A stretch of 64,000 bases of DNA from Anagrus nilaparvatae. Taxonomy: Eukaryota > Arthropoda > Insecta > Hymenoptera > Mymaridae. Location: the NCBI GenBank assembly GCA_022575985.1, contig JAKSXM010000014.1, forward strand, positions 2,728,001-2,792,000. Direction: 5' to 3'. Of this stretch, positions 18,576-31,699 are shown one piece after another. Made by a program: the position numbers and the translations under genes. Positions within the stretch are counted from its first letter, which is position 1. The number at the start of each line of letters is the position of its first letter. A model generated the notes under the pieces. That model was not told where the DNA came from, made no database searches, and saw only the letters and a list, made by a program, of their open reading frames with translations.

Positions 18576-20668
18576 CTGCTTCTCGCCACAGCCAGAGCCT
18601 CCCGATAACTAGGGCAGTTTCCCTCTCCAGGATAGTGCTCCGTGGAGCACTTATCCTTTCTGGTATTGCAGAGGAAGCACTCAGGCTTATCCTTGCTGCA
18701 CTCTGTCCTCTTATGGCCATCTTCGCCACACTTTAAACACGCCTTACTTCTGTCTGGGCCTTTGCAGACATATTGGCTATATCCATAGCTCAGACATTTG
18801 TAGCAGCGCCTCACGTCTGCACGGAGGCGCACTCTACTCGATGCCCAGCCGATCTGGATTTTGCCCTTTTTGGCCAGTCGTAGAGCGTCGGCCTTAAGAA
18901 GGTCCACCACGGCCATCTGGCTTGTTGTGCCTTTGGTTTTGAAAATGGACACCTGGAATAGGTCTCCATTTTCGACACCTATGGCCTTGGTAACAGCTGC
19001 CTGAATCTCCTGTTCTTTCGTGACCCCATCCAAATCTCGAATTTCGAGTTTTAGTGTCGGGATCAAGTCACGAACATTCGACTCAGGGCCCGTGACCGAC
19101 TTCACCGCTTCTTCAAGTTTTTGTCGGTCCTCGATGGCCTCCAACTCAATAAGGACGCTGCCGTTGTGAGTTTTCCTGATGCGGTGGACCTTCGCGCCAG
19201 ATTCTTCGAGTTTAACGTTTCTCTTTAAATCAAGAAGCGTTTCCTCGTAGGATTTGCCCGCCGCTGGGGTAATTTGAAAGGCTTCTTTCCTTTTCCTATA
19301 CCTGCGCTTTCCCACCTTGGAAGGTACTTTACCTTTTTCTGCAGGTTCCTTTGTTGGCTGGGGCTTTTTGGCCCTGGGCTTTTTCTTCTTCTTACCCTTT
19401 ACCAGCCAATTTTCCTCCTTGTCCAGTGGCTTCTTAGGTACCTGATTTTGCTGCTCTTGTCCGTCAGCTACTTCGCATATCTCCATATGCTGATCAGTAC
19501 CCTTTCTTGGTTGAAGCTGCAACTGCTTTTGTTTCTTCAGCAGCTTTCTTTCTTTTTTGGACTTATGCCTAGGGGCGTCCTTATCTCCATCCTTGTTGGG
19601 GGAGGTCGCAGGTTTATCCTGTGGGCCGTTCTCCTTGGTGTTGTTAGCAGTAAACTTTGAGTCATCTCCCTTATTGTGGCGATCTCCCCCCGCAAGTTCA
19701 TTCTCTTTTGGTGGCCGCTTCCCTTTTTTCTGTTCCAGCTTCTGCTTTTGGTATAATTCTAGCAGACTTGCCTTCTTCTTTTGCTCCTGGATAAGTTTAT
19801 CTTTTTTACACCGCTCTTTTTCCTCCTGTTCAAGTCGCATTTTCTCCTTATTCCTCTGCTCTTGCTCCTTCCTCTGGTTTTCTTGAAGCAGCATTTTCCT
19901 TCTTTCCTCTTCTTCCTGGAGCTCCGCGTTGTTCTGCTGCTCCACCACAGAGTTGCTAAGGTTCTTCTTGTGGATCCTTTTCCTATCTTGTCTTGACTCT
20001 GGGGAGTTCTCCTCAGAGGAAGACGATCGGATTCTCTTTGCCTGCTGTTTATGTTCTGCTTTTTTAAGAGCAGACTCAATGTCTTGCGTTTCTGCATGCA
20101 GTCTCTTCGTTATTAGCTCAAGTTGAATGAGCACATTGCCGAAGAGATTTACTCCATTTTTAATTGGCATGCCGCAATTTTTCTGTACTGATGTACAGTG
20201 ATGTGACATGCTGCGATGAGCTTCCATCATTTCCTTATGGTGTTTTTCCAAAGCCTGTGCAACGTCCTTCAGAACAGAAATGTGATGAAAGAAGGCATTG
20301 AGCTTTTCGACCACTGCTTGATCAAAGGCCTGGTCTGTGTTAAGACTACCAGTGCCATATGCTAAGTTATGCAGATATTTAAGGTTGTCCGCATAGCTTG
20401 GTCTTTTAGTATTCCCTGCACCTGATGCAGGTAGTGGATGCTGAATATGTTCAAGCAAAATTATGGCTTGAAGTTCGTTTCGTGATCCCCCCTGGGCGGA
20501 AGATGGTGTTAAATCCGCCTCCATGCAAAATTGTTGGCCCCCCTCAGAGTCCATGGGGCCGGTGCCAGCCACCGGGGCTTTCACCCGATCGGAACTGACA
20601 GCTGAATTCGACACTTTTTGAACAAGTGGCTTATCAGCCTGAGGTATATCATTTTTATCATTTTGCAT
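18560..20668 (-). CDS. Non-LTR retrotransposon ORF1 (gag-like, zinc knuckles)
   Basis: 702 aa and uninterrupted. An acidic/Ser-rich N-terminus is followed by a very charged coiled-coil-like stretch (EEERRKMLLQENQRK onward), a Lys-rich linker, an RNA-binding-like fold (around VHRIRKTHNGSVLIELEAIED) and three C-terminal CCHC-type knuckles: CYKCLSYGYSQYVC (622-635, Tyr where His is usual), CLKCGEDGHKRTEC (644-657) and a longer third (CFLC...H...C, from 664). This is the ORF1 layout of R1/I/Jockey-group elements. It would coat element RNA. The intact frame beside a broken, truncated ORF2 suggests relatively recent insertion followed by deletion. Confidence 0.9.
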   Translation of the reverse strand: MQNDKNDIPQADKPLVQKVSNSAVSSDRVKAPVAGTGPMDSEGGQQFCMEADLTPSSAQGGSRNELQAIILLEHIQHPLPASGAGNTKRPSYADNLKYLHNLAYGTGSLNTDQAFDQAVVEKLNAFFHHISVLKDVAQALEKHHKEMMEAHRSMSHHCTSVQKNCGMPIKNGVNLFGNVLIQLELITKRLHAETQDIESALKKAEHKQQAKRIRSSSSEENSPESRQDRKRIHKKNLSNSVVEQQNNAELQEEEERRKMLLQENQRKEQEQRNKEKMRLEQEEKERCKKDKLIQEQKKKASLLELYQKQKLEQKKGKRPPKENELAGGDRHNKGDDSKFTANNTKENGPQDKPATSPNKDGDKDAPRHKSKKERKLLKKQKQLQLQPRKGTDQHMEICEVADGQEQQNQVPKKPLDKEENWLVKGKKKKKPRAKKPQPTKEPAEKGKVPSKVGKRRYRKRKEAFQITPAAGKSYEETLLDLKRNVKLEESGAKVHRIRKTHNGSVLIELEAIEDRQKLEEAVKSVTGPESNVRDLIPTLKLEIRDLDGVTKEQEIQAAVTKAIGVENGDLFQVSIFKTKGTTSQMAVVDLLKADALRLAKKGKIQIGWASSRVRLRADVRRCYKCLSYGYSQYVCKGPDRSKACLKCGEDGHKRTECSKDKPECFLCNTRKDKCSTEHYPGEGNCPSYREALAVARSRCHRK

Positions 20669-22115
20669 ATTTGTTATTTAAATAGCCTGTGTCACTGGTT
20701 TAAGCGCCCTTAAATGAATGCGGGTAAGGGTACCCTCTGTGCGATGTGATAACCTGGAAAAAAGAAAAAAACCTGTAAAGATCTATTGTAATTAGTGTAC
20801 CTGTAATGAAATGGGAAAAAGTGGTGAGATAATAGGACCGGGGATTTAGACCGGCAGCAATCCTCACCCTGATACAAGACACAGGGGGGTGACCGTTGCG
20901 AGTCCTACAGATCTAATGCCTGCTGACATAATATGATATTCTACCCGTCGTATTAACAGGATCCTCATAAGCCATTCCTAGCGATTGGTCAAGATCCCAA
21001 TGATTCTTACAAAAGTAAGATTACTTCCACAGATGATCAAATGATCACCAGGTGAAAACAGCACGTGCCGTTCGATCATTCGATTTGCACTGCAAGAAAG
21101 AATGCGACATCCACCCAGACATCTGCTACTGGGACTTACACACTTGTGCAATTTAATTAGATTTTAGGTTAGTCAGGGAAGCTCTGAACAAAAAGAAAAA
21201 AAAGCTTCTTGACTAGTCATGGAGCGAACGCCGCAGGGCTCACCGAAATCAGGGATCCTAGGATCAGTCATGTCGCGCCCAACACCTGCAGCTGCAAGGG
21301 TTTATCTAATAATTACCGCTTCAAGCCTTACGTCCCGAAGTTATTGGCTGCAACATATATATCACATTTAAAGTAAACAGTTTTTTGTTTAGACAGAAAT
21401 ACATGCAGCTAATCCCAGCGAACTTTTCAGCTCTTTTCGTGGCTTTTTCTGAATCCCCCCAACAGACAGCAGGTGAAGGGCACAAACATGAATGAACCAG
21501 CAGCAACGATTACCTTGCTCTATAGGGCAAGGCCACATTGCTGTGGAGCCCTGCTCCAGAGAAGCCCCAGCCATACGTGCCATTCATCATATTAATATAC
21601 TAATGTCAATAGCATTAGTGTATAGTATAATTAAAAATTAAAGCTGCCTTTAGTGACATCTGAATTAGAGGAAATGTATGCCCCGTTCGCAGACGCCTTC
21701 CTAGACAACGCACCCCTCACAGTGAGTTCGAGGTCATCGGGCAAGAAGTGATTTCACCTGGCATCCAAGAGGGAGCAAGTTGGAGTTAATAAGAAACTTT
21801 AACTGTCCACTAAGAGAACCATTTAGGATCTCAGCCAAAAGCCGTCGGCTGAGTGACGCACGGGTACGACGTGTGCAGGCCTCAGCCTTGGTGAGTGGGT
21901 GAACATTTGTGTGCAATTAAGCACATCAACAGGGTAGCCACGAGAAGGCAGTTCAATCCCACCTAGAGTTATGGACACTAAAGGACCAAACCAGTGGTCT
22001 GTAGCTTATACAGCGTCGTGTCCATAGGTAACTCCTACCAGTCCATGGGGCCAACCCATCTAATTCCAGCATGTCGGGTATTCACCAAAAAATGGTTTAT
22101 TTCCCAACCACCCCA
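20669..22115 (-). other. Probable 5' leader of the non-LTR element
   Basis: About 1.4 kb of GC-balanced sequence upstream of ORF1, sharply different from the AT-rich DNA that starts near 22118. It has no convincing ORF. The composition step and its position support it being element 5' sequence, although another inserted piece cannot be excluded. Confidence 0.45.
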
Positions 22116-22116
22116 A

Positions 22117-22640
22117 GGAGTGTATTTGTTTTAATAATAATAATAATAATAATATAAAACTTACACAATTTTTAAAAATATTTGTTTATAAATAATAATT
22201 AACAAATTGATAATTTGTTTAACTTAGTAATTTGGTTAAATAAGTAATAATAATTTAATAAAAATTGTATATAATAATAATAATTAAGTTAATTTTTAAT
22301 AAAAATACTGGAGTAACCAAAATTAACTAATAAAAGTAATAAACAAATTTAGTATGGAGTGTATTTGTTTTTATAATATTGTTAATAACATAAAGCTTAC
22401 ACAATTTTTAAAAAGATTTGTATATAAATAATAATTAACAATTGTTAATTTAGTTAAGTTATTAATTTGATTAAATTACTAACAATAATTTAATAAAATT
22501 GTATAGAATAATAATTAAGTTAATTTTTATTAAAAATACTGTAGTATCCAAATTAACTAGTAAAAGTAATAAACAAATTTAGCTAACGTGTGTGTTTGTT
22601 TAATAATATAAATAATAATATAAAACTTACGATTGTCTAC
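22117..22640. repeat. AT-rich tandem repeat, ~236-bp unit, 2.2 copies
   Basis: Units begin with (A/T)GGAGTGTATTTGTTTT at 22117 and 22355, and a partial third with GTGTGTGTTTGTTT at ~22588. Each carries AAACTTACACAATTTTTAAA, AATAATTAACA, TAATTTAATAAAATTGTAT and AACAAATTTAG at corresponding places. Confidence 0.8.
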
Positions 22641-23769
22641 GTCTTGGTTTTCCATCTTGATATCTTGTTATTTATTTATTATAAATATTTTATTATTATC
22701 ACAAACAATTGACTTGGTAACTGGAAGTCACTTTATTTTATTTAAAATGGCACTTTTTACACACACTTTTATAGATTAAATTTAAATTATTAATAAAAAT
22801 TTTATTTATAATAAATTTATAATAGTTTTTAACTACAGATTTTTAAGTATCTCAAAATTATTAAAAAATATAAAATTTACTTTTTAACAACGCTTGAAAA
22901 ATAAACTGTACCAAATTATGGAAAGTTCAAATCTTTTTTACAATTAATTAGGCCCAACCCTAAACCCAACAAATTAAGATATCTTAAAGTAGATCAATAA
23001 TAGCTAAAAAATATTTTTTGGTAAACCCCCTAAAATGTAAATTTTCATTTTCTATTGGTCAAATTTTTTTCTCACGTTTTAAGTTAATTTAAACACCCGC
23101 TATTATTTTTATTATACATTACACCATAATTTCAAATTTTTTATTTTTAATTATCAAATTTTTTGACAGGTAATATTAATAGAGTATAAGATAAATAAAT
23201 TCCTAGAAAAACATAGATGTTTTCAAAATAACTTTACATATTTGTTTTTTTTTCTCACGACAACTCTATGAACCTAGTCATTGTTTTTATAAGATAAATT
23301 AATCTTTAAAAATAATATAAACATAATTGATTGACTTTTTATTTTCATTAGCGTTTACTTAAGCGTGAGAAATATTTTGGAGTTATTTTTAAATATAAAT
23401 CAATAATATATTATTTTTCTTATAATTATGTATAAAGATTAAAAATGATGAGAATAATTTATATTTATATTATAAAATATGTGAGAAAATTTATATTTAG
23501 GGTAAATTAATATTTAAGGAATTTTCGTGGGAATATATATTTTAAAATTTTTACACAAATATAATTTAAATACAAAAATATTAGGCTAGCTAACCTAATA
23601 CTTGGGCTATATTCATAACTATGAAATTAAAATGAACCATAATTGACAGGTCATGAAATAAGATAAAAATATCCATCCATCAATTTGACATATTGTCGGC
23701 TTTTCGGCCTTTGATCTATTTGCCGCTTATGACGTCAAGACCCCCTCAAACTTGCCTGGATCTACTAGG
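22641..23769. other. AT-rich stretch, no gene seen
   Basis: Simple AT-rich sequence with no supported gene or clear repeat structure. Confidence 0.5.
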
Positions 23770-24120
23770 CCATTAAATTTTGTCTCACAACATTCATGAC
23801 CCAAAAGTTAGAATATATTTATCAGGAATTAATACTTTTGCTCAAATTAAATTTTACTTAGCTTTAGGCCAAAAATTTTCATCTCACAAACATTGATGGC
23901 CCAAAAGTTATAATATATTTATTAGGAATTTATACTTTTGCAACCCCCAGATATACATTTAAAACCTTTTTTTTTTTTTTAATTTGGTATTGTTTTTCAA
24001 AATTGGCCAATTCTGAGGCTGCAATTTCGATTTTTGAAATTCGGTTGCCAGATTCGGACTCAGTACACCCAAAAACCCCTAGATGTACATTTAAAACCTT
24101 TTTTTTATTTTTAAAGAATA
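23770..24120. repeat. Fragment of the 51-53-kb palindrome family plus a short duplication
   Basis: 23785-23940 has two copies of the ~100-bp subunit (TCTCACAACATT..TG(A/G)CCCAAAAGTTA..., TTTTACTTAGCTT) that builds the arms of the palindrome at 50944-53612, in the orientation of its right arm. Directly after, CCCC(A/T)AGAT(A/G)TACATTTAAAACC is present twice (~23944 and ~24074). Confidence 0.7.
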
Positions 24121-25332
24121 AAGTGCACAGATGTCTTAGAAGTGCGGTGATCTTCTGAATTGTCAAGCCCTCGATCAGTATAAATGTAGTTGATTTATAA
24201 TAATAAATATCTTAATTGATGCATATTTTAACCAAAGGAACAATTTTTTTTACAAAAGAGCTTATATTTTGCATCATTTAAGATTCACAAAAAAAGAAAA
24301 ATTTGAATTTAAGTTCACATTTATTTTTTATAAAGAAATTTTATAAGTATAAGTATAAAAATGTAAATATTTAGTCTTAATGTTATTTTAATCTTATTTA
24401 GTCTGATTCTTAATATTCAAATTCTAAAAAATTCTAATTTTTTAAAATTTGGCAAAAATTTAATCGCTTGTAATTTCTCTTCAGAGTAAAAAAGATTTTC
24501 TGGAATACACAAGTATTCTAATTTTATGCATTCTAATAATTCTTTCAAAATATTATTTACTGCAGTGGCAATGTTTTTTTTTACTTATATCAAGATTTTT
24601 AAATGAAAAGGATTCTAAATTTTTCAATCTATAAAAAAAATATTTTGCACGATCTGCAATATTGTGATCGATAAAGGTTATATCTATTTTTTTTATATTT
24701 TCATTAATGAATTTTGTTAAATTTTTCAAAAAATCATCAGTATACACTCTAATTTATGATATACTCTTTGTTTTTTACTTTTTATTTAATCAAAATTTTT
24801 TGAAGCAACAATTATTTTGCATAAAAATTTAGCCTTTTAAAGTTAATAATAAATAATGAATAGTTATAGAGATAAAAAAAAATAATAGATATTTAATTAA
24901 TTAAGAGCAACAAGTAAATTAATTTAAAATTTTTTTAATTAGGATATACAAGTAGCCGTCCCTTCCTTATATGATCCACAAGCAACCGTTCTCTCCCTTG
25001 ATTGATGACTACTAGCCAATAAATTAGTAATACACTGCATTACTAAATTATTGACTGGTAAGAATTTGAAATAAATATATAATATTAGTCCTAATGTTTT
25101 ATAATTTTTGATAAATGATTTTAAATTTTGACAGATCGAGTCGATTATCTTCAAAATTTATCTCAAAGTTTAAAAAAGTAATCTATTATGTCTAAATAAT
25201 TCTGAATACCTGCGAAATGCGCTGGAGATGTATTTGAGGTCGTTGACCGAGTTAGAAAAATGTTAATTGTTGAATTTTTTGACATGAAATCCTTATCCGA
25301 GTTTCAACAGAGTTGCAAAATAGGGAAACACT
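24121..25332. other. AT-rich stretch, no gene seen
   Basis: Only short, compositionally AT-driven open frames. No coding evidence. Confidence 0.5.
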
Positions 25333-25335
25333 CTT

Positions 25336-26030
25336 AAGGTGGCAGATACAATTGGAGAACAAAAAAACGTTACTTTTTCTAAATAGAATATTTTCAAAAT
25401 TGGCACTTTAGTAGATTATAGGTTACTATACATTTTTTTATTATTTTTTTTTTATTTTCCAAATGTCGCCGGATACAAGTGCTCAAAATTAGGCCTTACT
25501 TTTTATTGCGGGCGTGATTGCAACCTGCAACTTGTTCTGAACCATACCAAATTAAATTTTATATATTTGTGAAACATTTTTCTTCTGGAATGATGGATTC
25601 AAATTTCGGAAAATGGAAAATTGTGAAAATTATTAAATTTTTTTCTAAAATTGCAATTTTTTGGACATGTTTTTTTGCAATAAAAAAAAAATTGGCACGT
25701 TTATTTGAAAAACAATTTCATCAATCCAGAAGATAATTAAAAGTATTTTAAAAGTACAGCCAAAAAAACAGGAAGATACCTTAATTATTTTTTGAGTTAT
25801 TGTGCCCGCAATTTCGAAAAACATTGTTTCGAGAAAAACGCGTTTAAAGTTTAGAATACTGTATCTTACGCCTTTCGCGGTGTCTCGCTTAATCTTCTTT
25901 AACTTCTTTATTATTCAAGATATAATTATAAAATTTTTTTCTCCATATTCTTAAGATGTTTTTGAACCCAAAAAAACAATACACAGAAAATCGATTATTT
26001 TTCCTTACAATTGTATCTGCCACATTAAAA
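25336..26030. mobile_element. ~0.7-kb element with short terminal inverted repeats
   Basis: GGTGGCAGATACAATTG at 25340-25356 is matched by its reverse complement (CAATTGTATCTGCCAC) near 26009-26024. The interior has no coding potential that I trust, so a non-autonomous DNA transposon is the likeliest reading. Confidence 0.55.
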
Positions 26031-28613
26031 AAACAAAAATTATCCCAAAGGAAATAAACCTAACATTCTCTAATTAATTATATTTTTTGAAGCGTAGATA
26101 ACAAAATATTCGGATTTTTTCATAATAAAACAAAATGGAGATAACAGAGCTAATTTTTGGGAGAATAGAATAGAATAGAATGGGAGGTGAAAAGAACCCC
26201 TATAATAAGAAAAAATAAAAAAATAAACATGATATAAGTTTATTTTGTTATCGCTTTTTTTTTAATAAAAAATTGAGAGTATTTTACCGTATATTGATTA
26301 GTAAATAATGTATTAATAATAATTAGTAAAAAATGAAATTAATTGAATACTACCCCTAAATTAAAAAAGAAGAAAATCGTTATAATAATTTATTTTTTTA
26401 ATCTTTTTCGTTTCACAACCGAAATAATAGTAACATTTATGAAAAAAAAATATATATAAAAAAAAACAAAAATTTTTTCCAACCAGTAAAAGGTGTCAAC
26501 AACACCTCAGTTTTATTTCCAAAAAAAAGAATACGATTATATTTTTTTTTTATTTTTACCCTAGAAAAGTCTAATAAGAAAGTATTGTTGTACCTAAATT
26601 TATTTTTATTAAATGTGGTCAGTTATTTAACGTATTTCAAAACTAATATTTATAAACTATATTTACCTATAATAATTTTTCAATAAAAAGGCTGATACTT
26701 TTTGTAGTTTTTTATTAAAAAAAAAAAAAAGTTAAAATATTAAATTGCTGAAACAAATGCAAGGTACCATAAATGGATTTTTTCCCAGACCTGTGCATAC
26801 TTGAATCAAAATTATACTTGCCTCATGTTGAAGTGCATTCTACATCAGAATGCTTAGGATATATCCCCGGTTATTTCAAAACGTGCTTATATATGAAAAA
26901 AAAATCAAAAATTAAAATTTTACCTATGATAATGGTTCTATTCTTGTATTTTTTTTTAGACACCTTATATTTTTTTCAAAGGGTGTTCTAATTTTAAAGA
27001 ATTTTCTGTTGCCTGATTATTGAGATAAATATTTGATAAAAGGTAAAAATTTTTGTCTACAAACCTTTTGAATTAAAATATTTAAAAACCGCTAGTATAT
27101 TGTTTTTTGTTTTTTTAATTTTGGCCACAAAATCTTATTTTTTTCCAAGGAAATTGATGGTTTAGAAAGTTTGCTATTACTTTGTTTCTCATATATGATC
27201 AAAATGTTAATTCCTTCTTTTGTCTATTTTTTCTTACAAAAAAAAATTACACATGGTTGCATAAACACAAGCTAAGTGAATGTTTACAACAGCTATGTAC
27301 TAAGTACATAAATTACACGTAATAACATTCCAATTTAATAATCATATATTACGTAATTACTACCTTTCTTAGATGATAAGTTTCTAAAACCCGATTTCTC
27401 AATCCAGATACATTAGAACACGACAGATGCAGAAAGGATTTTAAAATGTAATATATTTATATTTAGATATACCCTTCCATATAAATATACTTGTTAAAAT
27501 TTATTTTTATTTTTCTCATGATGCCCTTTTTCTATTAAAGGTTTTTTATTCGGAATCGTGCTTAGGAATGCCATTTCTCCTTTTTGACCAGTGAATTGGT
27601 TATTTCCTAAAATTTAGATCCCTTTATGAGCTTAGTATAGTTTCGCTAAGTTGTAGTATTACTCATTGTGTCTCTCAGATTATTTTGAATTAACTTTTTT
27701 AGAACTCTTTAATAACAAAAAATTAAAAAATTTTTGAAAATAAAAATCAATTTATTTATTGATCATAACTTTTTTGAGACAAAGTTATTTTACATGAAAG
27801 TCAGACAAATTATTTTAAACAATTTTAGTAAAAATAATCGTAATTTATATCATTCACAATTTACACGGTTGAAAAAAATGTGAACAGAACAAGTTTTGCA
27901 AATATTTTTTAAATATCTTACAGTTTTAATTTTTTCATTCCGAAAAATCAGAGAAGATCGCCTGCCTAATTTTTACCATAAACCGATTTTTTATGATTTT
28001 ATATCAGTAGATTCAGTTATTTAATACATATTATTTTGGGGAATTTTTATGAGCAAAAGTTCAAAAACAAAACGAAGCAAAGTTTTTCTACAAAGTCCAA
28101 AATTAGGTCCACTCTAATGTATAGCATGAAATAATAGATTTTTTCTAATTTTTTTTTGTTTCTCAAACTAAAAACACTTTTGAATACAAGCACGTTCTTT
28201 TGTATACGTAAATGTACTTTCCTTAAGAAAAAGTTTTCTAGCCAAGCATATTCTGTATTATTTAACAGTGAAAATTGGGTTTGTTAAGGGGACCACGTTA
28301 GTTAAAGCTATTTCTGAGCAACTGAATAATATAAATCTTTTTTTCTGTGCTTAAGTATTATATTTTTCTATACAAAAATTAAGTATAAATAATAAGGCAG
28401 TAAAAAAAATAATGAAAAAAGTTTAGTGATAAAAATGCATAGAAATTTTGGGATTTTTAAACTAAAATTACGGATGCTGATGTTTGTAATATTAAAAACT
28501 AACAAAGATTGGTAAAAAATATCTTATAATCATACTAAATAATGTCAACTTATATGATTAAAGATATTAATATGAAACACCAACTTCATGGCTAAAAATG
28601 GACTAAAAGCTAT
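26031..28613. other. AT-rich stretch, no gene seen
   Basis: Contains a GAATA microsatellite (~26165-26182) and poly-A/T runs. No supported gene. Confidence 0.5.
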
Positions 28614-29475
28614 TGTAACGAAATGACATATTGGCCCAAATAAATGGCGCAATACTTAATAAAAAATGAATCATAAGTGATTCATGTTAAAGATATTTAA
28701 CAGGACTCGATTACAAATCGAGAAAAGGAACAAATTCGAAAGCTTGCGTAATCTGCTAATGATCAGTTACCACTTTCTCCAATTCTAAGAATTGGTCGAG
28801 TTCCCACCAGGTTTCTGGTTTTCGGGCGTTGGCCCACGTAAGCGATTTCGAGGACGCTAGCTTGCCCCATACAATGTTTAGGAGGAGAATTTGAGGATTT
28901 TTCAAATTCTCCCGTCACTATATATACTCGCGGATTTTGAAGGATCGTCACTCTTAGTTTTGGCTTTAATACGCGTAGTGCGTTAACTTATATTCAAGAT
29001 GTAGCTTCATCGGGCTTCTCGTTTTGGGCCTTAAGCAGTTCAGTTCGTACTCTAGTGTAGTACAAGTTTACCAGTAGACCCCAACTGCATTTTCGTTACA
29101 AAGGTTTTAGGATTTGGCTTTGTACTCAATCGCTCTTTATTTAAGTAAACTGTAAGACTTAGCATATATTATATTAATAACATTCAACTCTTTATTCAAT
29201 TCTTTACTCAAATCATTACATTATAATTCATTATAACAATTTCAAGTACGTTTATATTAATAAATTAAGTTTTACATATTAATCTACTCTCCTTAATTGA
29301 ACTTACTACCTTTTCCCGCAGTAAGTGTCTGCATAAGACGCAAGGCTAAAAGGTCTAATTTAATTAGCATTTTGTGTTACGTTAGTCTGTATGCAAGTTT
29401 AGTAAAGTCTAGTAATATTTAAGTATTTCATTAAATTCAGTCAACTAAATTAATAAAACAACCTTAGACGTAACA
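28614..29475 (+). mobile_element. Gypsy-type LTR with adjacent primer-binding-like sequence
   Basis: Begins TGTAACGAAATG and ends TTAGACGTAACA. It contains a TATATATA box near 28917 and is followed at 29478 by TTTGGGGTCTCGTCCGCG, close to the (T)TTGGGGGCTCGTCCGGG sequence that follows the 5' LTR in many Gypsy-type elements. No gag or pol follows, so this is a 5' LTR remnant whose interior was lost. Boundaries are inferred from TG...CA and the primer-binding-like site. Confidence 0.6.
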
Positions 29476-30429
29476 AGTTTGGGGTCTCGTCCGCGATAAT
29501 AAGTTCAATCAAAGAAAATTAGTGGAGAGAATAATTAAAAATTTTTTTTTAATTTGTTTAAAAAATTAAATATTGAATTGAATGTTATTTCATTGTTCTG
29601 TAATAATTTTTTTTTATTTTAATAATAATTAATATTATTTTAATAATTATTAAAATTTAATAATTAAGACTTTAATAATTATTAAATTCTATTTATATAT
29701 ATTAATATACTAGCAAAAGTTGGAGGGGGGGCTCCGCCCCCCCCCCTGTATTGCATTTACTTCTGTTTCTGTTGCTTAAGAAAATCATTTCACTGCACAT
29801 TTATAATTATGCAAACACATTAAGAGTTTTCAGAGGAGATTCAACCCTAGTTCTGTCCCCAGTAAAGTTATAATTATTAATTACGGAAAATTATTTGAAA
29901 AGGTATTTGAGAGACCCAAAGATAATTTATTTTTTATGCAATCGACGTGTTTCTCCCGCACGAACAGAATCTATAGCATTTTAGTCTTAATATCTCGTGT
30001 ACTATTTTGTTAATCTAGACTTACAGACTTCAAGACCTATTATGAATCATGTTTGTCAGCTAGTGATTTCATAATTTAAACTTCGCGTTATTAACTGGAT
30101 ATGCAATTTTTCCGGTAATTTTTGATCTAGAGAATTTAGGACCTCATAATAAAAATTTATCAAATAATTTTCAGAGGGGCGTCTTTATAGTCATAATAGT
30201 TTGTAGCGTAAACAATATAAATTGCAAATAATACAGTCATTTTTAAATAAAAAATCGTACATTTGACTCCTGGATATGCAAAATCTAGTTTTTCAGAGGG
30301 TTCTAATTTTTCGTTAATGATAAACTCGATTAACTAATTTGTAAAAAAATTAATTTATGATACAACAATCATGTTTTTGTTTTCTGAATAGTAAAGAATC
30401 TATAAAATTTCCTAAATTTTTCTCTATTT
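29476..30429. other. AT-rich stretch with a GC-rich hairpin
   Basis: No gene. A sharp G/C palindrome at 29722-29746 (a G7 run, CTCC, then a C10 run) interrupts the AT-rich sequence; such G-run/C-run hairpins are often parts of repeat-element ends. Confidence 0.5.
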
Positions 30430-31230
30430 TTTTTATTTTACTGCAAATTATCGAAAAAATTTTTCAGACTTCAAAAAAATTTTACACATTTTTAAAGAAG
30501 CGTCCGTTTTTTATGCAAATATAAGTGAATACGTATAAATTAGTGAGGAATCGAGTAATACCAATTTCGACAGTAAAATTTTATCATATTTAGTTTAGTT
30601 ATTTCACTTTTTAATCAAATTTTCAAAAAATTTTATTTTTTCCAAAAATAGTAAAAATTGAATACCTCCAAAAGTATGGTAACTGACTTCCAAAACTATG
30701 GCTTATATCACCCGCTGACTTTTTCTCTATATTTTGACACTTCATTTTGACATTGATTCAACCCTGGTGATGAAACACATACAGACACAGACCCACAAAT
30801 AAATGATTATAATTACCACAAAAAATAAAAAAATTTAAAAAAATTTTCCGGCCAGCTTCAAAAATATTTTATAAAATTTTAAAGATATCTCCGTTTTGAG
30901 TAAAAATTTAGGAGAATACGCAAGAATTGGTGCCAAATCGAATACTACAAAGTTTGTCCGTAAAATTTTTCGATTGTCTCAAGATATTTTAATTTTTGTT
31001 AAAAATTTTAAAAAATTTTATCAAGTTCAAAAACACTAAAAATTGAATATCTCCAAAAGTACGATAGCTGAATCGCAAAACTATGGCCTATGTCACTCGC
31101 GGACATTTTTTCTTTAATTTGACACCGGTTTTATATAATTTCGATCACTGGTTTGACCCTGATGATAATACACACACACAGACACACAGACACACAAATA
31201 AATTTTCAAATATATATAGTAGTAAGATAA
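30430..31230. repeat. Diverged tandem repeat (~380 bp, 2 copies) ending in CACAGA microsatellite
   Basis: Two copies (about 30430-30830 and 30840-31210) share AAAATTGAATA(C/T)CTCCAAAAGTA, AAAACTATGGC(T/C)TAT(A/G)TCAC and a tail of ACA(C/G)A repeats followed by ACAAATAAAT. A GATAA microsatellite follows near 31227. The CA/CAGA tails look like the end of a dispersed retro- or transposable element. Confidence 0.6.
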
Positions 31231-31699
31231 GATAAGATAAGTATATGTGAAATTTATCAAAAATTTTTTTTAAAGTTTAACATATATTTAATCAAATACA
31301 TATATATATAATATATATATAGTTATAAATATTATATTTTAAATTTCGATACTTTTCGTCTTAATTAACCGCTTCTTAAAGTTTTCACTGGTAAAAATAA
31401 AAAGTGTGTACAAGTGTGCCAAACTGTGCCAAACTACGTAAAATTAATGCAAATAGTTCAGATAAGTTTAAAAGTATTCCAAACTGTGCCAATATAAGCC
31501 TGTAAAATATGCCAAGCTGTAGCAATTCGCCGGATTACGGAAATCTTTGGCATACTTTAGCACACTTTAGCCCACTTGAACACACTTTAGCACACTTTTG
31601 CTTCGAATTACATTAAATAATTTCTTTAATTTTTTTTTTCATCATATATGCATCCTTATTTTATTATGAAAATATTTTTAAGAATTTGGAAAATAAAAG
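31231..31699. repeat. Short-period motif cluster TGTGCCAAACTG / TTAGCACACTTT
   Basis: At 31405-31610 the motif (G)TGCCAA(A/G)CTGT recurs about five times, then the near-inverse TTTAGC(A/C)CACTT recurs about four times, making an imperfect inverted array. No gene. Confidence 0.5.

Noticed and set aside
22641..28613. Host exons
   Set aside because: No open segment with credible splice sites, codon usage or recognisable protein motif.
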